A DNA stretch of 12,419 nt, from assembly GCA_015061765.1 (NCBI GenBank), contig SUVZ01000075.1, positions 1 through 12,419 on the forward strand, given 5' to 3'. The stretch's first letter is position 1, and every line of letters begins with the position of its first letter. The position numbers were made by a program, and so were the translations under genes. Of the stretch, positions 7,252 through 12,419 are shown in pieces. The stretch is from Lentisphaerota bacterium (GTDB taxonomy: Bacteria; Verrucomicrobiota; Kiritimatiellia; RFP12; UBA1067). The notes beneath the pieces are model-generated. The model saw nothing but the letters and a program-made list of their open reading frames with translations, was not told the origin of the DNA and searched no databases.

Positions 7252-8958
7252 ATGGGAATCTGTGGCATAGTCGAAAGACTCCTCGAAATGCGGGGACTTG
7301 CGGGGAAGGACATTGAGTCCTTCCTCGATCCGTCTCTGAAGAGGCTTGTCAATGCCGCACAGATTCCGGGCCTTTCAGCGGCGGCCGATGTGATAATGCC
7401 TTTTGTTCGTGATGGACGCCGCATAGTCGTGTTTGGCGACTATGATTGCGATGGCGTCTGTGCGAGTGCGATTCTCGTCATGGCCCTGCGTCGAATCGGC
7501 GCGAGTGTCGAGATGTTTGTCCCGGATCGGTTCTCCGAAGGATATGGGCTTACGGTTGCGAGCGTCGAGCGCATGGTCGGGGAGCATCCGGACGTCGCGC
7601 TTATGGTCACAGTCGATTGCGGCATCACATCTGCGGCGGAAGTGAAGATGCTGAAGGACCGAGGCATTGCGGTTGTCGTCACCGATCACCATCTTCCGCC
7701 GGAAAAGCTTCCGGACTGCGACGCGCTCGTCGATCCAAAGGTGCCGTGTCAGCTTGAGTTGGCGGAAGGGCTTGGCGTAAGGGATCTCTGTGGAGCGGGC
7801 GTGGCGTTCTTTCTTGCGAACGTCCTCGCCGCCCGTGCGACGGAGACCGGGCTTTACGGCGGCGAAAAGTTCGGGGCACCTCTTCTGGTGCTCGCCGGGC
7901 TCGCAACCGTGGTGGACATCGTGCCTCTTGTCGCCCAGAACAGAATCCTTGTCGCCAGTGCGCTCAAGGCGTTTCGCGCCGCCGCGCCTATCGGTCTGCG
8001 TGAACTCCTGCATCGCGCCCAGCGGCGGACGGAGGACGTGTCCTCCCGTGATTTCGGATTTCTGCTCGGACCTCGCATAAATGCCGCCGGAAGAATGGCA
8101 TCCGCGCGCGAGGCGTTCGACCTTCTGATGGAAACGGACCTTGAATCGGCGCGCATGAAGGCGATAGGTGTCGATGCCCGCAACGCCGAACGCAAGACCG
8201 TTGAAAACCGTATGGCTGACGAGGCGATGGCGCAGATCGCGGAAGATTTCCCCGAGGCAGTGGTGGTTAACGGCAGCGTTTCGGGAACGGATTCCAGATG
8301 GCACGTTGGAGTGTGCGGAATTGTCGCTTCCAGGATTCTTGAGAAGTACGGAGTGCCCGTCGCCGTTGCCGTTGACGGACACGGCAGCGTCCGGGCTCCG
8401 GAAGGGTATGATGTCCACTCGGCGCTCACGGAGTGTGCGCATCTGCTTGAGCGGTTTGGCGGACACAAGGCGGCCGGCGGGTTTATGGTCAAGGAAGGAA
8501 TGTTTGAGGATTTCCGGGATGCGTTCAAGACCGCATGCGCCGCACAGCGTGAACGGAGTGGAATAGTTCGAGAGATGGGAGCCATCCGTGAACCGGAGAT
8601 ATGGGTTGAACCTTCCGATCTTACGATGGAGCTGCACGAAGCAATTTCCAGAATGGAGCCGTTTGGTGAAGGAAACCCGGAACCGGTGTTCGGTCTCAGG
8701 GGAGTTTCGTTTTCCGACGTGCGGCTGATGGGCGACAGTGGGAGACATGCGGCGTTTTCATTCTCGGAACGGTGTATCCCGCGCGCGACATGGTGGAACC
8801 ATGGAAGCGAGGCGGAATGCATCAGAGCGAAGTCATCGTCGCGTTTTGACGTGACCTTTACGTTGGATGTATCGTCATGGGGCGGCGAGGAGCCGCATCT
8901 CGAACTCCGTATTCGCGAAGTCGGCATTTCCGGCATTGCCTCTCACAATATCCTGTGA
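7252..8958 (+). CDS. recJ: Single-stranded-DNA 5'-3' exonuclease RecJ
   Basis: RecJ is a DHH-family, metal-dependent exonuclease that degrades single-stranded DNA in RecF-pathway recombination, mismatch repair and fork processing. The motifs are in order: FGDYDCDG (D63, D65, D67), VTVDCGI (D122), VTDHH (D145-H146-H147), VVDIVP (D222), GPRINAAGRM, then the DHHA1 nucleic-acid-binding region with GSVRAPEGYDVHSAL and GGHKAAGGF (H405). The OB-fold segment EPFGEGNPEPVF follows. At 568 aa it is close to the E. coli length of 577. The N-terminal entry segment (RLLEMRGLAGKDIESFL) is a little short but present. GAGGGA at 7236-7241 lies 10 bases before the ATG. It probably shares a transcript with the fab genes, to which it has no known functional link. 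Confidence 0.95.
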   Translation: MGICGIVERLLEMRGLAGKDIESFLDPSLKRLVNAAQIPGLSAAADVIMPFVRDGRRIVVFGDYDCDGVCASAILVMALRRIGASVEMFVPDRFSEGYGLTVASVERMVGEHPDVALMVTVDCGITSAAEVKMLKDRGIAVVVTDHHLPPEKLPDCDALVDPKVPCQLELAEGLGVRDLCGAGVAFFLANVLAARATETGLYGGEKFGAPLLVLAGLATVVDIVPLVAQNRILVASALKAFRAAAPIGLRELLHRAQRRTEDVSSRDFGFLLGPRINAAGRMASAREAFDLLMETDLESARMKAIGVDARNAERKTVENRMADEAMAQIAEDFPEAVVVNGSVSGTDSRWHVGVCGIVASRILEKYGVPVAVAVDGHGSVRAPEGYDVHSALTECAHLLERFGGHKAAGGFMVKEGMFEDFRDAFKTACAAQRERSGIVREMGAIREPEIWVEPSDLTMELHEAISRMEPFGEGNPEPVFGLRGVSFSDVRLMGDSGRHAAFSFSERCIPRATWWNHGSEAECIRAKSSSRFDVTFTLDVSSWGGEEPHLELRIREVGISGIASHNIL

Positions 8959-9161
8959 TGGATGAAGATGTGATGAGTTCGTTTGGGGACGACGGGTATT
9001 TTGTCGGCGATACGCCGGGCTTCAGCAAGGTGAGGTTCAGCATCCAAACCGCACTTTGGCCATGCCAATTTTCGCTTTTACGGAGAGGACGGTTTTTCTT
9101 TCGCGGGAGCGAAGAAGTGGCGTTGGCTTTTCGTATGGTTCAGCAGGTTGCGGATTGGTAG
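8958..9161 (+). CDS. Doubtful 67-aa ORF coupled to recJ by TGATG
   Basis: The ATG at 8958 overlaps the recJ stop (TGATG), a classic translational coupling arrangement, and no separate ribosome site is seen. The first 30 or so residues (MDEDVMSSFGDDGYFVGDTP and on) look gene-like: acidic, balanced, with codon use like recJ. The rest, rich in Phe, Arg and Leu, looks less like a normal protein, and it overlaps the end of pflA on the other strand by 22 bp. The DTPGFSK stretch resembles the DxxG box of RsgA/YloQ-type GTPases, but no other GTPase motif is present. It may be a gene remnant or chance. Confidence 0.25.
   Translation: MDEDVMSSFGDDGYFVGDTPGFSKVRFSIQTALWPCQFSLLRRGRFFFRGSEEVALAFRMVQQVADW
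9056..9127. repeat. Cluster of short palindromes between recJ and pflA
   Basis: TTGGC-cat-GCCAA occupies 9056-9068, TTCGC-ggga-GCGAA occupies 9100-9113 with partial outward extension, and a further TTGGC stands at 9123-9127, which could pair with GCCAA at 9064-9068. Together they form an imperfect nested structure in the region where the plus and minus transcripts meet. It has no clear T tail on either strand, so it is at best a weak terminator or RNA structure, or possibly a copy of an intergenic repeat. Confidence 0.3.
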
Positions 9162-9895
9162 TGCAGGCTGTCGCCAACTACTGCTCTTGCTCTGGCGATG
9201 GCAGCGGAGTTTGGAGGCAATGTGCCTTCCAGTCGATAGCCCATGCCGAGTGATTTCCATTTTGCTGCGCCCATGCTGTGATACGGAAGGATTTCAACTT
9301 TCCTGACGTTGTTCAATGTCCGTATGAATTCGCCGGTCCTGCGCAGATCGTCCTCGTCGTCGGTAAGGCCCGGTACGAGTACGCGTCTGATCCAGACGGC
9401 TTTGCCGATCTCGGAAAGATACCGTGCGCAGTCGATGACGCTTTCGTTTCCGCATCCGGTGACGGTGCGGTGGAGTTCCGGATCGAACGCCTTGATGTCG
9501 AGAAGCACCGTATCGGTGGCGTCCAGAAGATTGATGATTCCTGGATCGTCCCTGCGGAACGGGCCCGCCGCCGTGTCGAGGCATGTTGTGATTCCGAGTT
9601 CGTGCGCCCGTTCGAACAGAGCGGCGGCAAACTGCGCCTGCAGCATCGGTTCTCCGCCCGAAAGCGTAATGCCGCCGTCCTCGCCCCAGTAGCTTCGGTA
9701 GCGCATTGCCTTCGCAAGCACTCCCTCCACCGTCATCTCAAGCGCCGGCGGCCGCGCCCATGTGTCGGGATTGTGGCAGTAGGCGCAGCGGAAACCGCAA
9801 CCGTGCATGAACACGATGAAGCGGACGCCGGGTCCGTCCGCCGCGCCGAACGATTCAAGTGAATGTATCTTGCCGGTCACAGGCTCTTGTGGCAT
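9140..9895 (-). CDS. pflA: Pyruvate formate-lyase activating enzyme (PflA)
   Basis: This 251-aa radical-SAM enzyme uses a 4Fe-4S cluster and S-adenosylmethionine to place the glycyl radical on PflB under anaerobic conditions. The cluster motif CxxxCxxC is C33-GFR-C37-AY-C40. The SAM-contacting SGGEP motif is at 79-83, and LDIKAFD and the N-terminal [16 protein letters not shown] are typical of PflA rather than of other glycyl radical activases. There is no extra ferredoxin-like cysteine insertion, which supports the PFL type. Length matches the E. coli protein (246 aa). Its start lies inside the end of pflB, with a 19-base overlap and a weak AGGCG upstream, so translation is probably coupled. 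Confidence 0.95.
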   Translation of the reverse strand: MPQEPVTGKIHSLESFGAADGPGVRFIVFMHGCGFRCAYCHNPDTWARPPALEMTVEGVLAKAMRYRSYWGEDGGITLSGGEPMLQAQFAAALFERAHELGITTCLDTAAGPFRRDDPGIINLLDATDTVLLDIKAFDPELHRTVTGCGNESVIDCARYLSEIGKAVWIRRVLVPGLTDDEDDLRRTGEFIRTLNNVRKVEILPYHSMGAAKWKSLGMGYRLEGTLPPNSAAIARARAVVGDSLHYQSATC

Positions 9896-12132
9896 GTGCG
9901 CCTGATGACATCAAGTTGCTGTTCCCGCGTGAGATCGATGAACTTCACGGCGTATCCGCTCACGCGGATCGTGAAGTTTGCGTACTCCGGCTTTTCGGGA
10001 TGCTCCATCGCGTCGATGAGTTTCTCGGTGCCGAACACGTTCACGTTCAGGTGATGCGCTCCACGCGTGAAGTAGCCGTCCATTACGGAGACTAGTGTAC
10101 GGACGCGCATCTCGGGGTCGTTGCCTAGCGCGGACGGATGGATCGTCTGCGTGTTTGAGATGCCGTCGAGCGCGTATTCGTACGGGAGCTTGGCGACGGA
10201 GTTGAGCGAGGCGAGAAGTCCGTTCTGCTCTGCACCGTAGGCGGGGTTTGCGCCGGGCGAGAGCGGTTCGCCGGCCTTCCTGCCGTCTGGCATGGAGCCT
10301 GTCGCCTTGCCGTACACGACGTTCGACGTGATCGTGAGGATGGATGTGGTCGGCGTTGCGTTGCGGTACGTGTGGTGGCTCTTGACCTTGCGCATGAACT
10401 CTGTGAGCAACCATTCGCCGATGCTGTCCGCGCGGTCATCGTCGTTTCCGTAGCGAGGGAAGTCACCCTCGACCTTGTAGTCCACCGCCAGGCCGGACTC
10501 GTCGCGCACGACGCTCACCTTGGCGTACTTGATTGCGGATAGGGAGTCAACCGCATGCGAGAATCCCGCGATGCCTGTTGCGAAAGATCGTTTCACATCC
10601 GTATCGATGAGAGCCATCTGTGACGCTTCATAGTTGTAGCGGTCGTGCATGAAGTGGATGATGTTCAGAATATGGACGTAGAGCCCGGCGAGCCAATCCA
10701 TCATGCGTTCGTAAGCGTGGAGGACTTCGCCGTAGTCGAGGACGTCCGACGTGATTGGCCGGAACTCCGGCCCCACCTGCATGCGCGTCACTTCGTCGAT
10801 GCCGCCGTTGATTGCGTACAGCAGACACTTCGCAAGGTTGGCGCGCGCACCGAAGAACTGCATCTCCTTGCCGGTCTGCGTCGCGGACACGCAGCAGCAG
10901 ATGGCATAGTCGTCGTTCCAGACGCGGCGCATGACCTCGTCGTTCTCGTACTGGACGCTGCTTGAGTCGATGGACACTTTCGCGGCGTAGTCCTTGAAGC
11001 TTTTCGGCAAGCGGGGAGAGTAGAGCACGGTGAGGTTCGGCTCCGGGGACGGACCCATGGTCTCGAGCGTGTGGAGGATGCGGAAGTCGGTCTTTGTGAC
11101 CATGCTGCGTCCGTCACCGCACATTCCGGCGAGGTTGATCGTAGCCCACACGGGGTCGCCGCTGAAAAGTTCGTTGTAGCTCGGTACGCGGGCGAACTTC
11201 ACCATGCGGAACTTGAGCACGAGATGGTCGATCAGCTCCTGCGCCTCCGTCTCGGTGATGAGGCCGCGCTTGAGATCTCGTTCGATGTAGATGTCGAGGA
11301 ACGTAGAAATGCGGCCAATGGACATTGCCGCGCCGTTCTGCGTCTTGATGGCGGCAAGATAGCCGAAATATGTCCACTGGACGGCTTCGCGCGCGTTCTC
11401 CGCCGGACGCGAGATGTCGTAGCCGTAGCTGGCCGCCATTTCCTTCATCGCCTTGAGTGCGCGGATCTGTTCGGTTACTTCTTCGCGTCCGCGGATGACA
11501 TCCTCTGGCATCGAACCGACACCAACCATAGGAAGGTCGTGTTCCTTCGCGGCGATCAGCCGGTCTATGCCGTACAGGGCGACGCGGCGGTAGTCGCCGA
11601 CGATGCGTCCGCGTCCGTACGAGTCGGGAAGGCCTGTGATGATCTTGTTCTTGCGGGCCATGCGCATTTCAGGGGTGTATGCATCGTATACGCCCTGATT
11701 GTGCGTTTTGTGGTACTCGGTGAAGATGTGGTGGAGTTCGGGATTCGGCGCGTAACCGTATGTCTTGAGCGCATCTTCTGCCATCTTTATGCCGCCGTAC
11801 GGCATGAAAGCGCGCTTGAGCGGCTTGTCCGTCTGGAGACCGACGATCTTCTCGAGATCCTTGTCCAGATAGCCGGGCTTGTGGGAAGTGATGGATGAGA
11901 CGATGTCAGTATCCATGTCCAGAACGCCGCCCTTTGCCCGCTCTTCCTTCTGGAGCGCCTGCAGTTTGCCCCAAAGCGCATCGGTTGCAGGGGTGGAGTC
12001 GACCAGGAATTCGGGGCCTTCCTCGTAAGGGGTGTAGTTGAGCCGCACGAAAACGGCGGTATCTATGTCCTTCTGCCACTGCCCAGCGACAAATCCTTCC
12101 CATGCGGGAATATTTATATTTGAGATATTCAT
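9877..12132 (-). CDS. pflB: Formate acetyltransferase / pyruvate formate-lyase (PflB)
   Basis: PflB converts pyruvate and CoA to acetyl-CoA and formate, a central step of mixed-acid fermentation. The 751-aa protein (E. coli 760) aligns along its length: [10 protein letters not shown] at the N-terminus, [39 protein letters not shown], the active cysteines C413-C414, and the glycyl radical loop RVSGYAV with G726. The residue before the active pair is also Cys (C412), giving CCC where E. coli has ACC. The C-terminus [16 protein letters not shown] is of the true PflB type, not a diol dehydratase or other glycyl radical relative. No Shine-Dalgarno site is visible before the ATG; the 25 bases upstream are A and T rich. 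pflA follows directly. Confident call. Confidence 0.97.
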   Translation of the reverse strand: MNISNINIPAWEGFVAGQWQKDIDTAVFVRLNYTPYEEGPEFLVDSTPATDALWGKLQALQKEERAKGGVLDMDTDIVSSITSHKPGYLDKDLEKIVGLQTDKPLKRAFMPYGGIKMAEDALKTYGYAPNPELHHIFTEYHKTHNQGVYDAYTPEMRMARKNKIITGLPDSYGRGRIVGDYRRVALYGIDRLIAAKEHDLPMVGVGSMPEDVIRGREEVTEQIRALKAMKEMAASYGYDISRPAENAREAVQWTYFGYLAAIKTQNGAAMSIGRISTFLDIYIERDLKRGLITETEAQELIDHLVLKFRMVKFARVPSYNELFSGDPVWATINLAGMCGDGRSMVTKTDFRILHTLETMGPSPEPNLTVLYSPRLPKSFKDYAAKVSIDSSSVQYENDEVMRRVWNDDYAICCCVSATQTGKEMQFFGARANLAKCLLYAINGGIDEVTRMQVGPEFRPITSDVLDYGEVLHAYERMMDWLAGLYVHILNIIHFMHDRYNYEASQMALIDTDVKRSFATGIAGFSHAVDSLSAIKYAKVSVVRDESGLAVDYKVEGDFPRYGNDDDRADSIGEWLLTEFMRKVKSHHTYRNATPTTSILTITSNVVYGKATGSMPDGRKAGEPLSPGANPAYGAEQNGLLASLNSVAKLPYEYALDGISNTQTIHPSALGNDPEMRVRTLVSVMDGYFTRGAHHLNVNVFGTEKLIDAMEHPEKPEYANFTIRVSGYAVKFIDLTREQQLDVIRRTCHKSL

Positions 12133-12257
12133 TGGTTTTGAGATTGTTAATTGAAAATGTCCAGGCGAACGACTTTATCGGTTTCCCGATCGCGGTTCAT
12201 GTGGTAAACTCCACTTCAGGCACACGCCTGTCATCGCCAGTTCCGCAAATGTCGTAT
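12133..12257 (-). other. pflB 5' leader region
   Basis: If transcription starts near 12250 from the extended -10 box, pflB has an untranslated leader of about 118 bases. It contains a small perfect hairpin (CAGGC 12217-12221, acac loop, GCCTG 12226-12230). No Shine-Dalgarno sequence precedes the ATG. I recognise no riboswitch family and no coding region here. Confidence 0.4.
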
Positions 12258-12266
12258 ATTATATCA
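12258..12266 (-). promoter_or_regulatory. Extended -10 promoter for pflB-pflA
   Basis: On the minus strand, TATAAT (plus 12258-12263) is directly preceded by TGA (12264-12266), forming a perfect TGnTATAAT. No convincing -35 hexamer is present at 16-18 bp. The TG is part of an AGTAAATG octamer (12265-12272 on the plus strand as CATTTACT) that recurs in a dyad about 90 bp upstream, so a regulator bound to this octamer would contact the promoter itself. Confidence 0.55.
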
Positions 12267-12335
12267 TTTACTCGTGTGTTTGGGTGTCGAATAATGTGAG
12301 TACTGTTTGTCGTACGGCATAGGGTAGAGTGCGGA

Positions 12336-12365
12336 AGTAAATGCACCTGATCTGGTTCATTTACT
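12336..12365. repeat. Near-perfect 30-bp dyad upstream of pflB
   Basis: AGTAAATG (12336-12343) is mirrored by CATTTACT (12358-12365). Inside them ACC (12345-12347) is mirrored by GGT (12354-12356), with a single mismatched pair between and a 6-base centre. This gives 11 matched pairs out of 12. There is no T run on either side, so an operator or RNA hairpin is more likely than an intrinsic terminator. The rest of 12273-12419 shows no gene that I can support. Confidence 0.55.
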
Positions 12366-12419
12366 CATGCGAACTGTATGGAATACCAGAGGATTGTACT
12401 TGTCTGACATATATCTCTT

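Noticed and set aside
7375..8748. 457-codon open frame on the minus strand opposite recJ
   Set aside because: It is a shadow of the GC-rich recJ codons. The plus-strand frame carries all RecJ motifs, while the antisense product is rich in Arg and His and has no recognisable family features.
7854..8936. 360-codon second antisense frame within recJ
   Set aside because: It is rich in Ser, Arg and Pro, as is typical of antisense translation of GC-rich genes, and it overlaps another antisense frame in the same place.
11071..11898. 275-codon plus-strand frame inside pflB
   Set aside because: It is rich in Val, Asp and His, lies fully antisense to conserved pflB sequence and has no ribosome site.
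12102..12299. 65-codon plus-strand frame across the pflB leader
   Set aside because: It is antisense to the pflB start and promoter, has no ribosome site and has no gene-like composition.
12336..12365. Intrinsic terminator reading of the pflB upstream dyad
   Set aside because: Neither side of the stem is followed by a run of T on its strand, and the stem is AT-rich.

Overview
The window is 12.4 kb of ordinary, densely coded bacterial chromosome with ten genes that can be supported and one doubtful small ORF. It suggests a GC-rich, strictly or facultatively anaerobic bacterium. It carries pyruvate formate-lyase with its activase (fermentation), a secreted CE15-type esterase (plant cell wall material) and a bacterial type II fatty acid cluster. 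Several genes have good Shine-Dalgarno sites and two promoters have TGnTATAAT extended -10 boxes, which argues against Bacteroidota. I lean towards a gut or sediment member of the PVC group (Kiritimatiellota or Lentisphaerota type), but this is an inference from gene content and style, not proof.

Layout. (1) 1-4140, plus strand: an extended -10 promoter, then hisD (histidinol dehydrogenase), a membrane-bound family 2 glycosyltransferase and an exported CE15-family esterase, closed by a rho-independent terminator that overlaps the last stop codon. (2) 4141-4423: an AT-rich regulatory gap with a perfect 11-bp inverted repeat and a candidate promoter that overlaps a sequence resembling a FapR operator. 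(3) 4433-8958, plus strand: fabH, fabF, fabZ and recJ, spaced 20-34 bp apart and probably one transcript. (4) 8958-9161: a doubtful small ORF joined to recJ by TGATG, together with short palindromes, in the gap between converging transcripts. (5) 12419-9140, minus strand: a 290-bp leader and promoter region with a near-perfect dyad, then pflB and pflA overlapping by 19 bp.

How the genes work together. FabH starts fatty acid chains from acetyl-CoA and malonyl-ACP, FabF elongates them, and FabZ dehydrates the 3-hydroxyacyl-ACP intermediate. ACP, FabD, FabG and an enoyl reductase must lie elsewhere. RecJ (single-strand 5'-3' exonuclease) appears to be a passenger on this transcript. PflA installs the glycyl radical on PflB, which cleaves pyruvate to acetyl-CoA and formate. 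hisD, the glycosyltransferase and the esterase share a strand but have no obvious common pathway.

I found no phage, transposon, CRISPR, RNA gene or defence system. The points most worth a second look are the esterase's missing canonical catalytic acid (Gln at the Glu position), the possible lipid-regulator operator before fabH, and the repeated AGTAAATG element that forms a dyad upstream of pflB and also abuts its -10 box.
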